The notes under the pieces were generated by a model, which searched no databases, was not told where the DNA came from, and was given only the letters and a program-made list of their open reading frames with translations. Below are positions 1 to 9,225 of a stretch of 64,000 bases of DNA, in pieces. The stretch covers positions 1 through 64,000 of the forward strand of contig DXEM01000012.1 in the NCBI GenBank assembly GCA_019114985.1, written 5' to 3'. This stretch comes from Candidatus Anaerostipes excrementavium (GTDB taxonomy: Bacteria > Bacillota > Clostridia > Lachnospirales > Lachnospiraceae). Every line of letters starts with the position of its first letter. Position 1 is the first letter of the stretch. The position numbers were made by a program, and so were the translations under genes.

Positions 1-81
1 GAATTCTTGCGAATAGGGAGAATAAGAAGAAACATACGGATGGGGTTTTATGTAATTTCGAGAAAAAACTTAGAAAAATAG
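1..81 (+). CDS. Possible 3' end of an upstream gene (partial)
   Basis: Frame 1 is open from the window edge to a TAG at 79-81 and reads as a short basic peptide ending RKNLEK. It is followed by two perfect hairpins (87-113 and 131-156), which would suit the end of a plus-strand transcript. With only 26 codons there is no recognisable domain, and frame 3 is also open to about position 129, so the reading frame is a guess. Confidence 0.25.
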   Translation, partial: EFLRIGRIRRNIRMGFYVISRKNLEK

Positions 82-86
82 AAAAG

Positions 87-156
87 TGGTGCTGGGGATT
101 ATCACCAGCACCAACTTTGTCTACAGTCTGAAATGGCAGAAATTCTGCCATTTTTT
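87..156 (+). terminator. Two tandem hairpins, the second a rho-independent terminator
   Basis: The first hairpin has perfect 9-bp arms (TGGTGCTGG at 87-95, CCAGCACCA at 105-113) but no T-run. The second has 11-bp arms (131-141 and 143-153) around one loop base and runs directly into six T residues, so it should terminate plus-strand transcription. It also sits between convergent genes and may serve the minus-strand glycosyltransferase, though the T-run is poorer on that side. Confidence 0.75.
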
Positions 157-172
157 ATGTCGTTCGAGTAAA

Positions 173-1189
173 TTAATTAAAACCAACAAATTTTTGTGCT
201 GCTTTGTAAAGTCCGATTGTGGTTTTGCGTCCGCCGTATCCAGGAAGATTGACGGCGAATCCGACGATGCTGTGACGAATCCTGCGGTAGAGAACTTTGT
301 CTTTTTCATAGAGATATCTCCACAAATTCTTTTTCATCTGGAGATGTTCTTTCTTTCCTGATTTTAAGGCAATTACCGAAGAAATGCACATTATGATGGA
401 AAGATAATGACGCATATAACGAGCCAAAGGCTTGTTCTCAATATGGAATCCGGCTGCGTAATCGATCATGATTTTTGTAACGAAAAATTGCTGATCGATT
501 CTCTTGATCATGTTAACTTCATTGACAGACTGATCATCCCGGCCAATGAAATAGCGGTAAAAATTCACATCCAGATAATACATGGTCTTCACGTAAGGAA
601 GCGGTTTGTAGACATAAATATTGTCTACGTAGAACGTATGCTCTGGCAGACGAATGCCGCATTCCCGGAGCAAAGCGGTACGATAGATCACGGAATGCAT
701 TAAAATATACTGTCCAAGAGGGAAGCGCTTCACATCATTCCAGCCAAAGATTTTTTCCTTCGGAATCGCATGACGATAGTGGATGACTGTTTTATGCTTT
801 GCGCCCTGTTTTTCGTAAACATAATTGGAAAGCAGCATATCAAGGACGGTCCCCTTTTGATGGAAATCGGAAAGGGTTTTTAAAATCTTTTCATAAGCTG
901 CACGGTTTACCCAGTCATCACTGTCTACAACTTTTAAATAGATACCGGAAGCGTTGGCGATGCCGGCATTGACTGCGCCTCCATGCCCTTTATTTGGCTG
1001 GTGGATCGCCCGACAGATGGTCGGGTATTTTTTTTCATATTCATTTGCAATATCCGCCGTATGATCGGAAGAACCATCGTTGACGATCAAAATTTCCACA
1101 TCTTCACCGCCAGGAAGCAGCGTATCGATGCAGTGGCGCATATATTCCTGAGAGTTGTAGCAAGGTACAACGAAGGATAATAATTTCAT
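173..1189 (-). CDS. Family 2 glycosyltransferase
   Basis: 338-residue GT-A fold glycosyltransferase, probably acting on the cytoplasmic face of the membrane in polysaccharide, teichoic acid or glycolipid assembly; donor and acceptor cannot be read from sequence. The N-terminal GT2 signature is clear: a FVVPCYN strand at residues 6-12, NDGSSD at 37-42 and the metal-binding DSDD at 89-92, preceded by a Gly-rich KGHGGAVNAG stretch. The remaining 240 residues are less conserved and have no obvious membrane segment. The start at 1189 is chosen because GGAGGTTTCT lies just before it; an ATG 12 bases upstream has no such site. It stands alone on the minus strand, downstream of the ABC-F gene and separated from it by about 80 bases. 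Confidence 0.9.
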   Translation of the reverse strand: MKLLSFVVPCYNSQEYMRHCIDTLLPGGEDVEILIVNDGSSDHTADIANEYEKKYPTICRAIHQPNKGHGGAVNAGIANASGIYLKVVDSDDWVNRAAYEKILKTLSDFHQKGTVLDMLLSNYVYEKQGAKHKTVIHYRHAIPKEKIFGWNDVKRFPLGQYILMHSVIYRTALLRECGIRLPEHTFYVDNIYVYKPLPYVKTMYYLDVNFYRYFIGRDDQSVNEVNMIKRIDQQFFVTKIMIDYAAGFHIENKPLARYMRHYLSIIMCISSVIALKSGKKEHLQMKKNLWRYLYEKDKVLYRRIRHSIVGFAVNLPGYGGRKTTIGLYKAAQKFVGFN

Positions 1190-1267
1190 AGAAACCTCCA
1201 TAGTTCTTTCGTTCTTATACTATATTATGAGTTGTTATTTTTCTAATTATAAACTGTTTTTTCAAAA

Positions 1268-3163
1268 TTAGCAAAGAGTTTCCCATTCTTCATAGAGTTC
1301 CTCCAGAGAACAGGTGATCTCATCTTGTTTTTGGCTTAATTCTGTCAGCTTAGCCACATCAGTCGCAATTTCCGGAAGCAGCATTTCTTCCTGAAGCTTT
1401 GCTTGTTCTTCTTCCAAGTGTGTGATTTCTTCTTCTACTTTCTTTAAGCGATTCTCTTTTTTTCGTTGTTTCGCCTGTAATTCTTTTTGCTGCTGCCAAT
1501 CCAATTTGGATTCGGAGACAGAACGTTCTTTTTGTTTTTCTGATTCTTGGACATTCTCCTTTTCTTTTTGATGCAGGTAATCCTGATAATTGCCCGGATA
1601 GGAGGTAAGACCGTCCTTTGAGATTTCTAAAATTCGGGTCGCTGTCTTATTGATGAAATAGCGGTCATGAGAAACATACAAAATGGTTCCGGTATAAGAA
1701 TTCATGGCAGATTCCAGAATCTCCTTGGACTGAATATCCAAGTGGTTGGTCGGTTCGTCCAAAATCAGGAAATTTGCATGTGACAGCATAAGTTTTGCCA
1801 GGGATACCCGGCCTTTTTCTCCTCCGCTTAGGGAAGAAATCGGACGAAAAACATCTTCTCCGTAAAAAAGGAAAGCTGCCAGTGTATTTCGAATCTTTGT
1901 ATTGTTTAGATCCGGATACGCATCCGATATTTCATCAAAAATGGTCTTGTCATTGTCTAGATTGTCCTGTGCCTGGTCATAGTAACCGATGGAAACACCG
2001 GCCCCCAGTTGGATAACGCCGCTGTTTTTGCTGATTTTCTTGCAAATGATTTTTAAAAGCGTCGTTTTCCCTGTACCGTTAGGGCCAATTAATGCGACAC
2101 GTTCTCCGCGGAAAATATTGCAGGAAATATTGGAAAACAAATGTTTGGAACCGAAAGATTTGGCCACATGTTCCAAAGTTAGGACATCGTTGCCGCTGAT
2201 GACTTCAGGTTCAATCGTAAGACGCATATCCCCTTGATATTCTTTTGGTTTATCCAGGATTTCCATCTTATCCAACACTTTTTCCCGGCTTTCCGCACGT
2301 CGGATGGATTTTTCCCGGTTGAACTGGCGAAGTTTTCGGATGACTTCTTTTTGCCGCTTGATCTCTTGCTGCTGGTTCTCGTATTCTTTTTTTCGAATTG
2401 CTTTGACCTGATCCCGTTTTTGGATGAATTGGGTATAATTTCCGTCAAAAAGCAGGGATTTTGCAAATTCGATTTCCATCACCTTGTTGACGACTTTATC
2501 CAAAAAGAAACGATCGTGGGATACGATGATAACAGCGCCTTTATAGCGGGAAAGATAGTTTTCCAGCCACTGGATCGATGATACATCCAAATGGTTGGTC
2601 GGCTCATCCAGCAAAAGAACATCCGGATTCTTCAGAAGGAGCTTGCCAAGAGCCACACGGGTCATCTGTCCTCCGGATAAAGTACGGACTTGTTTTTGGA
2701 AATCCTCTTCACTGAAACCAAGACCTTTTAAAATACCGGTGATTTCACTTTTGTATGCAAATCCGTTCATTTGCTCAAATCTATGTGTTGCATTGGTATA
2801 TTGCTGCATTTTCTGCTCTAACGCATCTCCATCCAGGTGTTCCATTTCTTTTTCGTAGGTGCGCATTTGCTCATCCAATTCAATGATTTCTTTTTTCACA
2901 GACAAAAGTTCATCAAAAATAGAGCGGTGGAAATCATGATCCTGATGCTGGGCCAGATAGCCGATCGAGGCATCTTTTTTTGTCAAAACTTCTCCTTCAT
3001 CCGCGCTTAATTCTCCCACAATGATCTTAAGCAAGGTCGATTTCCCAGCACCGTTATATCCAATAATCGCCAGGCGGTCGTTTTCATTTAAATGAAAAGA
3101 AATATTTTGTAAAACAGGTTTTTCAACATATGTTTTGCAAATGTTCTGGCATGATAAAATCAT
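1268..3163 (-). CDS. ABC-F family ATPase (ribosome-associated, YfmR/Uup-like)
   Basis: 631-residue soluble protein with two ABC ATPase domains and no membrane domain, the plan of ABC-F translation factors, which bind the ribosomal E site to resolve stalled complexes or, in some members, to protect against antibiotics. Walker A motifs are GYNGAGKST (35-43) and GPNGTGKTT in the second half; signatures LSGGQMTRV and LSGGEKGRV and both LLLDEPTNHLD/LILDEPTNHLD Walker B motifs are intact. A charged inter-domain linker of about 80 residues, rich in Lys, Arg and Glu, and a C-terminal coiled coil of about 90 residues are visible, as in Uup and YfmR. The start at 3163 follows AAAGGAG; the longer frame to 3208 lacks a site. 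Subfamily, and whether it confers resistance, cannot be decided here. Confidence 0.92.
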   Translation of the reverse strand: MILSCQNICKTYVEKPVLQNISFHLNENDRLAIIGYNGAGKSTLLKIIVGELSADEGEVLTKKDASIGYLAQHQDHDFHRSIFDELLSVKKEIIELDEQMRTYEKEMEHLDGDALEQKMQQYTNATHRFEQMNGFAYKSEITGILKGLGFSEEDFQKQVRTLSGGQMTRVALGKLLLKNPDVLLLDEPTNHLDVSSIQWLENYLSRYKGAVIIVSHDRFFLDKVVNKVMEIEFAKSLLFDGNYTQFIQKRDQVKAIRKKEYENQQQEIKRQKEVIRKLRQFNREKSIRRAESREKVLDKMEILDKPKEYQGDMRLTIEPEVISGNDVLTLEHVAKSFGSKHLFSNISCNIFRGERVALIGPNGTGKTTLLKIICKKISKNSGVIQLGAGVSIGYYDQAQDNLDNDKTIFDEISDAYPDLNNTKIRNTLAAFLFYGEDVFRPISSLSGGEKGRVSLAKLMLSHANFLILDEPTNHLDIQSKEILESAMNSYTGTILYVSHDRYFINKTATRILEISKDGLTSYPGNYQDYLHQKEKENVQESEKQKERSVSESKLDWQQQKELQAKQRKKENRLKKVEEEITHLEEEQAKLQEEMLLPEIATDVAKLTELSQKQDEITCSLEELYEEWETLC

Positions 3164-3299
3164 AATCTGCTCCTTTGTTTGGAATTTTGCCGATCTCAAA
3201 ATCGGCACTATGAATCAGAATATCATATTTTTGAAGAAAATGGAATATTTTCTGAAAAAATGAGCGGGAGAGCCTAAAAATCTTCCTATTTCAATAAGA

Positions 3300-3328
3300 T
3301 TGACATTTATTAGACAATCTAATATAAT
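3300..3328 (+). promoter_or_regulatory. Promoter of the rex operon
   Basis: TTGACA at 3300-3305 and TATAAT at 3323-3328, both matching the sigma-A consensus exactly, with a 17-base spacer. It lies 31 bases before the rex start and is followed by GGAGGAAATAAC. The spacer contains TTAGACAATCTAA, a partly palindromic stretch that could be an operator, but it does not look like a classic Rex site. Confidence 0.85.
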
Positions 3329-3359
3329 AAAGAAAGAAATTATGTTTGGAGGAAATAAC

Positions 3360-4010
3360 ATGGGGAACTCAGAGAAGAGTATTTCATCAGCTGTCATCAA
3401 GCGGCTTCCAAGATATTTCCGCTACCTGGGCGTGTTAAAATCTAAGAATATCACGAGGATTTCTTCAAAGGAATTAAGTGAACAGATGATGGTGACCGCG
3501 TCACAGATTCGACAGGATTTGAATAATTTTGGAGGATTCGGACAGCAGGGATATGGGTATAATGTGGATAATCTTTATACCGAGATCGGCAAGATCCTTG
3601 GACTGGATAAGCGCAACGATATGATCATAGTCGGCGCCGGCAACCTTGGGCAGGCATTGGCGAATTACCAGTCCTTCAATGAGGATTACGGTTATAAGGT
3701 TATGGCATTATTTGATGTGAATCCTAAGCTGATCGGAATTTCCGTGCGCGGTGTGAAAGTATTGGATATCGATGAGATGGAGTCTTTTATTAAGACGCAT
3801 GATATTAAGATTGCAGCATTGACTCTGCCGAAGGATCAGGCTCCGGAGATCGCGAAACGACTGGTGACATGGGGAATCAAAGGCATCTGGAATTTCGCTC
3901 CGATCGATCTGCATCTGCCGGAAGACGTAACGGTAGAGAATGTTCATTTGGCAGAGAGTTTAATGACGCTGACATATAATATCCATAACCGGGAAGAGAG
4001 CGGAGAATAA
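3360..4010 (+). CDS. rex: Redox-sensing transcriptional repressor Rex
   Basis: 216-residue NADH/NAD+ sensing repressor; when NADH rises Rex leaves its operators and releases fermentation and respiration genes. Residues 1-80 form the winged helix (ISSAVIKRLPRYFRYL, then SSKELSEQMMVTASQIRQDL and the FGGFGQQGYGY turn typical of Rex). The Rossmann part begins with VGAGNLGQAL at 91-100, and the C-terminal swapped helix is present. Length and motifs match the family throughout. The start at 3360 follows GGAGGAAATAAC. Being first in line before acpS, nnr and alr with very small gaps, it is probably co-transcribed with them; this linkage is common in Clostridia. Confidence 0.97.
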   Translation: MGNSEKSISSAVIKRLPRYFRYLGVLKSKNITRISSKELSEQMMVTASQIRQDLNNFGGFGQQGYGYNVDNLYTEIGKILGLDKRNDMIIVGAGNLGQALANYQSFNEDYGYKVMALFDVNPKLIGISVRGVKVLDIDEMESFIKTHDIKIAALTLPKDQAPEIAKRLVTWGIKGIWNFAPIDLHLPEDVTVENVHLAESLMTLTYNIHNREESGE

Positions 4011-4015
4011 AAGGT

Positions 4016-4378
4016 ATGATTGTAGGAATCGGAACCGACCTTGTGGAGATCCGGCGGATACGAGACATGATGGATCGGCATAAGGGATTAGAACGGATAT
4101 TTACGAAAAATGAATTAGCGTATGCAAAGGGCAGGGCAGAGAGTCTGTCAGGCACCTTTGCGGTAAAAGAAGCCGTTTCCAAAGCGTTTGGAACCGGCTT
4201 CTTCGGTGTGGAACCATATGAGATCGAGGTTCTTCGAAATGAAAAAGGGGCGCCGTATGTGAAGCTGTATGGAAAGGCGTTGGAACTTTCCGCAAAACTT
4301 CATATGGACCATATCCATGTTTCAATCACGGATACAAAACAATACGCCCAAGCTTTTGTGATAGGAGAAAGTTTATGA
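4016..4378 (+). CDS. acpS: Holo-[acyl-carrier-protein] synthase
   Basis: 120-residue AcpS, which moves 4'-phosphopantetheine from CoA to a serine of acyl carrier protein and so activates fatty acid synthesis. The metal- and CoA-binding residues are present in GIGTDLVEI (Asp8) and FAVKEAVSKAFGTG (Glu52 and Lys55 region), and the length is the usual one for the trimeric bacterial enzyme. It begins 5 bases after rex, and its TGA overlaps the next ATG (ATGA at 4375-4378), so translation is likely coupled to nnr. The acpS-nnr-alr order is seen in many Firmicutes. Confidence 0.97.
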   Translation: MIVGIGTDLVEIRRIRDMMDRHKGLERIFTKNELAYAKGRAESLSGTFAVKEAVSKAFGTGFFGVEPYEIEVLRNEKGAPYVKLYGKALELSAKLHMDHIHVSITDTKQYAQAFVIGESL

Positions 4379-5868
4379 AATATGTATTAAAGAATCAGGA
4401 AATGCAGGATACGGATCATGAAACGATCCATGAAATCAAGATTCCTGGCCTTGTGCTGATGGAACGTGCTTCTGAGGCTGTGGCAAATCGAGCAGAGACA
4501 TATTTAGGGGCAGGGCAGAAGACATTGGTGATTGCAGGAACCGGGAATAATGGAGGAGATGCCTTGGCGGCAGCCAGGATCCTTTTGGAGCGAGATTATC
4601 ATGTAGATTATAAAATCATAGGAAATATCGAAAAAGCGTCAGAAGATCTAAAGCTGCAGCATCAGATCCTTGAAAATCTGGGTTATGCTCCGGTGGAAAG
4701 CTGGAATTTGAAAGATTATGATCTGATCATAGAAGGTATCTTTGGCGTCGGACTATCCCGGGAAGTCGGAGGCATATACCGAGATGTGATTGAGGAGATC
4801 AATGAAGCAGAGCTCCCGGTCATTGCGATTGATATCCCGTCTGGCATCAGCGGAGATTCGGGAAAAGTGATGGGATGTGCGGTCAAGGCCGTGGAGACGG
4901 TGACGTTTGGAGGATATAAGAGAGGGCATCTGCTTTATCCGGGGAGACAGTATTGCGGAAAAGTAACCTTGGCAGATATTGGCTTCCATCGCCAGACAAT
5001 CAAGAAATATGCCTCTGGATTTACATTAGAAAAAGAAAGGAATTTGATGCCGAAAAGAGAAGCCTATTCCAATAAGGGAACATATGGAAAGATCCTGATG
5101 ATAACAGGAAATGAATCGATGTCCGGGGCGGCAGTCTTTGCGGGGGAAGCTGCGCTTCGCATGGGCGCAGGCTTGGTAAAAATCTTGTCAGATGAATCAA
5201 ATCGAGGAATTTTGCAGAATCGGCTGCCGGAAATATTGTTTGGCAGACGGCAGGATTTAAAAGAAGCTCTTTCATGGTGTGACTGCATCTTGTTTGGGCC
5301 TGGAACAGGAGTCAGTGAAGAGACGAAGAAAATGTTGGAATTTATATTGGAGAATGGAAAGGCTCCATTGATCTTAGATGCGGATGGACTGAATACGGTA
5401 AGCCGGTATGAAATGCAGCTGCATTATCCATATGGATTGATTCTGACGCCGCATTTGATGGAAGGGGCGCGATTATTAAAAAAAGATATCAAAGAAGTAA
5501 AAGAGGATATCTGCAAAGCTGCCCAGGCAATTGCGGAGAAGTTCCATGGAACTGCGGTATTAAAAGATGCGGCAACGGTAGTTGCACAGAAGCAGAAGAA
5601 GTTGTATATTAATCAGAGTGGCAACCATGGGATGGCAGTCGGAGGCAGCGGTGATGTTCTTGCCGGTATGATTACCGGATTGGCAGGAACGGGCTGTGAT
5701 TTGTTCGAGGCTGCGGTAAAAGGCGTATATCTCCACGGGCTTGCAGGAGATGCTGCAATGAAAGAAAAAGGTCCGTACAGCATGATTGCCTCAGATATTT
5801 TACAGCACATCAAAGATGTTACAGGAGGAGAACATGAATCAATATTATCGGGTCCATGCAGTCATTGA
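4375..5868 (+). CDS. nnr: Bifunctional NAD(P)H-hydrate epimerase / ADP-dependent dehydratase
   Basis: 497-residue repair enzyme for NAD(P)H damaged by hydration. The N-terminal half (about 1-215) is the YjeF_N epimerase, with GTGNNGGDALAAAR as its binding loop and the IDIPSGISGDSG segment. The C-terminal half (about 220-490) is the ribokinase-fold dehydratase, which uses ADP; its hallmark NHGMAVGGSGDVLAGM is intact near residue 420. Both catalytic domains look complete. The start overlaps the acpS stop by 4 bases, and the 3' end overlaps the real alr start by 35 bases, so the three genes are translationally linked. Confidence 0.95.
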   Translation: MKYVLKNQEMQDTDHETIHEIKIPGLVLMERASEAVANRAETYLGAGQKTLVIAGTGNNGGDALAAARILLERDYHVDYKIIGNIEKASEDLKLQHQILENLGYAPVESWNLKDYDLIIEGIFGVGLSREVGGIYRDVIEEINEAELPVIAIDIPSGISGDSGKVMGCAVKAVETVTFGGYKRGHLLYPGRQYCGKVTLADIGFHRQTIKKYASGFTLEKERNLMPKREAYSNKGTYGKILMITGNESMSGAAVFAGEAALRMGAGLVKILSDESNRGILQNRLPEILFGRRQDLKEALSWCDCILFGPGTGVSEETKKMLEFILENGKAPLILDADGLNTVSRYEMQLHYPYGLILTPHLMEGARLLKKDIKEVKEDICKAAQAIAEKFHGTAVLKDAATVVAQKQKKLYINQSGNHGMAVGGSGDVLAGMITGLAGTGCDLFEAAVKGVYLHGLAGDAAMKEKGPYSMIASDILQHIKDVTGGEHESILSGPCSH

Positions 5869-7000
5869 TCTGGACGCCATTTGTGATAATATCAGAGAGG
5901 TAAAACGAGTGATTGGACCGGGGGTCAAAGTGATGCCGGTCATCAAGGCGGATGGATACGGTCATGGAGCGGTTCCGATTGCAAAAGCGCTGGATAAGAT
6001 CGGAGTGGATGCTTTTGCTGTGGCAATCATAGAAGAAGGAATCACATTAAGGAATAATGGAATCACGCAGCCAATCGTTATTTTGGGCTATACGTCAGAA
6101 TACCAATATAGTTCGCTGATCCAGTATGAGATTCAGCCAACGGTCTTTTGTTACGAAATGGCAGAATCCTTGTCAAGGATTGCATCGGCGCTTGGAAAAG
6201 ATGCAAAAATCCATATCAAATTGGACACGGGCATGAACCGCATCGGATTTAAACCTACGAAGGGATCTTTGGAAATTATAAAGAAGATTGCTGATTTGCC
6301 GCATATTATGATCGAAGGATTGTTTACGCACTTTGCCTGTGCTGATGAGACAGACAAGTCGTCTGCCAGAAAGCAGAAGGCAGAGTATGATAAGTTTGTT
6401 GGCTGGCTGGAAGAGGAAGGAATTCATATTCCGGTCAAACACGTGTCAAACAGTGCGTCTATCATTGATATGAACGGCTGGAAGATGGATATGGTACGCT
6501 CCGGAATCATCACATACGGTTTGTATCCGTCAGAAGAAGTGTCAAAAGAGGTGCTTCGTTTAAAGCCGGCGATGTCCTTAAAAACACATATTGTATATAT
6601 AAAAGAAGTGGGACCTGGCGAGGGAGTCAGCTATAATCATACCTTTGTGACGAAACGCAATACAAAGATTGCTACGATTCCGGTTGGGTATGCAGACGGA
6701 TATCCAAGGGCTTTGTCATCGAAGGGCAGAGTGCTGGTCAGAGGGCAGTATGCTCCGATCATTGGAAGGATCTGCATGGATCAATTTATGATCGATGTGA
6801 CCGATATTCCGGAGGTTTCGGTGATGGATGAGGTAACTTTGGTAGGAGAAGACGGAGACAAGCATATTACCGTAGAAGAAGTCGCCAATGCGGCCGGGTC
6901 TTTTAATTATGAATTTGTCTGCGGCATCAGCAAAAGAGTGCCGAGGGTCTATATGCAGCATAAAAGAATGAAGGAAGCAGTGGAATATTTGGAAAAATAG
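5834..7000 (+). CDS. alr: Alanine racemase
   Basis: 388-residue PLP-dependent racemase that supplies D-alanine for peptidoglycan. The PLP lysine is Lys38 in VMPVIKADGYGHGA, and the second catalytic base is the tyrosine in GVSYNHTF. The substrate carboxylate segment GRICMDQFMIDVT is also present. The start is set at 5834 because AGGAGGAGAAC directly precedes it; a longer reading from 5786 would lie inside nnr without a site. It is the fourth gene of the rex cluster and is followed after 81 bases by the mazF start, an arrangement resembling the alr-ndoA region of Bacillus but without the antitoxin gene in between. Confidence 0.97.
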   Translation: MNQYYRVHAVIDLDAICDNIREVKRVIGPGVKVMPVIKADGYGHGAVPIAKALDKIGVDAFAVAIIEEGITLRNNGITQPIVILGYTSEYQYSSLIQYEIQPTVFCYEMAESLSRIASALGKDAKIHIKLDTGMNRIGFKPTKGSLEIIKKIADLPHIMIEGLFTHFACADETDKSSARKQKAEYDKFVGWLEEEGIHIPVKHVSNSASIIDMNGWKMDMVRSGIITYGLYPSEEVSKEVLRLKPAMSLKTHIVYIKEVGPGEGVSYNHTFVTKRNTKIATIPVGYADGYPRALSSKGRVLVRGQYAPIIGRICMDQFMIDVTDIPEVSVMDEVTLVGEDGDKHITVEEVANAAGSFNYEFVCGISKRVPRVYMQHKRMKEAVEYLEK

Positions 7001-7081
7001 GAGCTTTACGGAATACTTTTGAAAGAATCGTCAATACTCTTCATAAACTATTGAAAGAAGGAATGGAGAGTGAGAAGGCTT

Positions 7082-7429
7082 ATGGTAATTAAGCGAGGAG
7101 ATATTTTTTATGCAGACTTAAGGCCGGTCATCGGATCAGAACAAGGAGGGATTCGTCCGGTGATTATCCTGCAGAATGATGCAGGGAATCGGTACAGCCC
7201 TACCGTCATTTGTGCGGCAATCACCAGCAAAATGAATAAGGCGAAGCTGCCGACACATGTACCTTTGGACTGCAGAAGATGTGAGCTGGAGAAAGATTCT
7301 GTCATTTTATTGGAACAGATACGAACCATTGACAAAAGCAGATTGAGGGAGAAGGTATGTCATTTAAGCTGCTCTTTCATCCATCAGGTAGATCGGGCAC
7401 TGCGGATCAGTTTAAGTCTTGATACATAG
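7082..7429 (+). CDS. mazF: MazF/NdoA-type endoribonuclease toxin, no antitoxin gene adjacent
   Basis: 115-residue toxin of the MazF/PemK family, a single-strand mRNA interferase. It closely follows Bacillus NdoA (EndoA): [12 protein letters not shown] at the start, [10 protein letters not shown] with the catalytic arginine, the [13 protein letters not shown] segment with the catalytic threonine region, and [19 protein letters not shown]. Nothing suggests inactivation. The ATG at 7082 gives the canonical N-terminus; a GTG at 7070 with AAGGA upstream is an alternative. The normal partner (NdoAI, a ribbon-helix-helix protein encoded between alr and the toxin in Bacillus) is absent: the gap to alr holds no open frame. 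Confidence 0.93.
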   Translation: MVIKRGDIFYADLRPVIGSEQGGIRPVIILQNDAGNRYSPTVICAAITSKMNKAKLPTHVPLDCRRCELEKDSVILLEQIRTIDKSRLREKVCHLSCSFIHQVDRALRISLSLDT

Positions 7430-7444
7430 AAAAACGCAGCAACA

Positions 7445-7473
7445 TTGACCTTTTGGTAGGAAAATGGTATATT
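7445..7473 (+). promoter_or_regulatory. Promoter of the CBS/CorC gene
   Basis: TTGACC at 7445-7450 and TATATT at 7468-7473 with a 17-base spacer, followed 44 bases later by the start codon with AGAAGGAGAAG as ribosome site. This would give the CBS protein and probably the next gene (which overlaps it) their own transcript. Confidence 0.65.
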
Positions 7474-7517
7474 TATCTCAGTTTGCGATAGAGATTTCGT
7501 AAGAAGGAGAAGATGTT

Positions 7518-8459
7518 ATGAGTGAGATGAATGTCTCGATACTTCTAATGATTGTAACGGCGGTCGTTGGGTTTGCGGTTGGCTGGATACTTAGAAGCAA
7601 GAAAGACGATTTAAAGGAACAAAAGAAACGTTTGAAGGCTTCAGAGCAGGATCATACGGAAGACGACAATGAATACGAAGAAGAGATCATGAATATTGTC
7701 AATCAAGGGCATGAGCATGGAGAGATCCTGGAAGGGGAAGCGAAGATGATTACCAATATCTTCGAGTTTGGAGATAAGGACGTCACAGATGTCATGACTT
7801 CCAGGAAGAAGATCGATGCGATCGACGCTTCAACGTCCATTGAGAAGGCGCTGAATTATATGGCGGATCGTCCGTATTCCAGATACCCGCTTTACGAGGA
7901 AGATATTGATAATATCGTCGGCGTATTATATTTAAAAGATGTAATCGATGCCTATCTGGATGATCGGGAGGCAAAGCTTTCTGATATTGCCAGAGAACCG
8001 TTCTTCGTCCATCAGACGATGAATCTGTCCGTACTGTTCCAGGAGATGCAGACAAAGAAGATTCATATGGCGGTGGTGATTGATGAGTACAGCCAGACGG
8101 AAGGAATCGTGTCTATGGAAGATATGCTGGAAGTCATCGTCGGGAATATATTAGATGAATATGACGTAGAGGATAAAAACATTACAAAGCTTGGCTGGGC
8201 AGGTCTTTATCTGATGCGCGGCAGCACAAGGCTGGAAGAAGCAGAAGACGTTCTGGGCATCGAATTTGATGCAGAAGATGTGGAGACGTTAAACGGTTTT
8301 CTGATCGATCAGCTGGGACATTTGCCGGAAGATAACGAGGAGATCGAGATTATTTACAAAGGCTACTCTTTCAAATCAATCGATATCCATGAAAAAATGA
8401 TCAAACAGGTCAAAGTAGAAAAGAGAAAGGAAGAAAAAGAAGATGTCAGGACACAGTAA
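7518..8459 (+). CDS. CBS-domain protein of the CorC/HlyC (TlyC) family
   Basis: 313-residue protein with one N-terminal membrane helix (residues about 4-26, [18 protein letters not shown]) instead of the DUF21 domain found in full-size relatives. It then has an acidic linker, a CBS pair (about 85-205; [10 protein letters not shown] starts the first repeat) and a C-terminal CorC_HlyC module (about 225-300). CorC-type proteins are tied to magnesium and cobalt efflux and membrane integrity; calling this a hemolysin would go beyond the evidence. The stop overlaps the yebC start by 17 bases, so the two are probably translated from one message. Confidence 0.85.
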   Translation: MSEMNVSILLMIVTAVVGFAVGWILRSKKDDLKEQKKRLKASEQDHTEDDNEYEEEIMNIVNQGHEHGEILEGEAKMITNIFEFGDKDVTDVMTSRKKIDAIDASTSIEKALNYMADRPYSRYPLYEEDIDNIVGVLYLKDVIDAYLDDREAKLSDIAREPFFVHQTMNLSVLFQEMQTKKIHMAVVIDEYSQTEGIVSMEDMLEVIVGNILDEYDVEDKNITKLGWAGLYLMRGSTRLEEAEDVLGIEFDAEDVETLNGFLIDQLGHLPEDNEEIEIIYKGYSFKSIDIHEKMIKQVKVEKRKEEKEDVRTQ

Positions 8460-9171
8460 ATTTGCGAATATCAAGCATAAGAAGGAGAAAAATGACGCAA
8501 AGAAAGGAAAGATCTTCACTGTCATCGGACGTGAGATCGCAGTTGCGGTAAAAGAAGGAGGACCGGATCCGGATAACAACAGCAAGCTGCGAGACGTGAT
8601 CGCGAAAGCAAAAGCAAACAATATGCCGAACGACACCATCGAGCGAGGAATTAAAAAGGCAGCAGGAGATGCTGATTCCGTTAATTATGAACAGATTACA
8701 TATGAAGGATACGGACCAAGCGGAGTCGCAATTATTGTAGACACTCTTACCGATAATAAGAACCGTACCGCATCCAATGTAAGAAGCGCTTTTACGAAAG
8801 GAAACGGAAATGTCGGAACACCGGGATGTGTGTCTTATATGTTCGAGAAGAAAGGACAGATTCTGATTTCCAAAGAAGAATGTGAGATGGATGCAGATGA
8901 TCTTATGATGATCGCCTTGGATGCAGGAGCAGAAGACTTTGTGGAAGAGGAAGACAGCTTCGAAGTGCTGACAACACCGGAAGATTTCAGCCAGGTGCGT
9001 GAGGCGTTGGAAGGAGAAGGAATTCCGATGGCTGACGCCAATGTCACAATGATTCCGGGAACGACGGTAGAATTAACCAGCGAAGAAGATATTAAAAACA
9101 TTCAAAAAACATTGGATCTTCTGGACGATGACGACGATGTCCAGGAAGTATATCATAACTGGGATGAGTAA
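8443..9171 (+). CDS. YebC/PmpR family translation or transcription factor
   Basis: 242-residue member of the YebC/PmpR/TACO1 family, begun by the invariant [25 protein letters not shown] N-terminus ([13 protein letters not shown]). Family members have been described as DNA-binding regulators and, more recently, as factors that relieve ribosome stalling at proline runs. The three-domain layout, [14 protein letters not shown] in the middle and the acidic tail (DLLDDDDDV) all fit, and the length is normal. It overlaps the end of the CBS gene. Confidence 0.95.
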   Translation: MSGHSKFANIKHKKEKNDAKKGKIFTVIGREIAVAVKEGGPDPDNNSKLRDVIAKAKANNMPNDTIERGIKKAAGDADSVNYEQITYEGYGPSGVAIIVDTLTDNKNRTASNVRSAFTKGNGNVGTPGCVSYMFEKKGQILISKEECEMDADDLMMIALDAGAEDFVEEEDSFEVLTTPEDFSQVREALEGEGIPMADANVTMIPGTTVELTSEEDIKNIQKTLDLLDDDDDVQEVYHNWDE

Positions 9172-9225
9172 AAAAATTTTTACGTTACAAAATAAAGCCG
9201 CATAGGGCTTTTAAGATCAAAAGGT

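Noticed and set aside
7001..7081. Tiny antitoxin gene between alr and mazF
   Set aside because: The gap is 81 bases with no start codon followed by a usable open frame.
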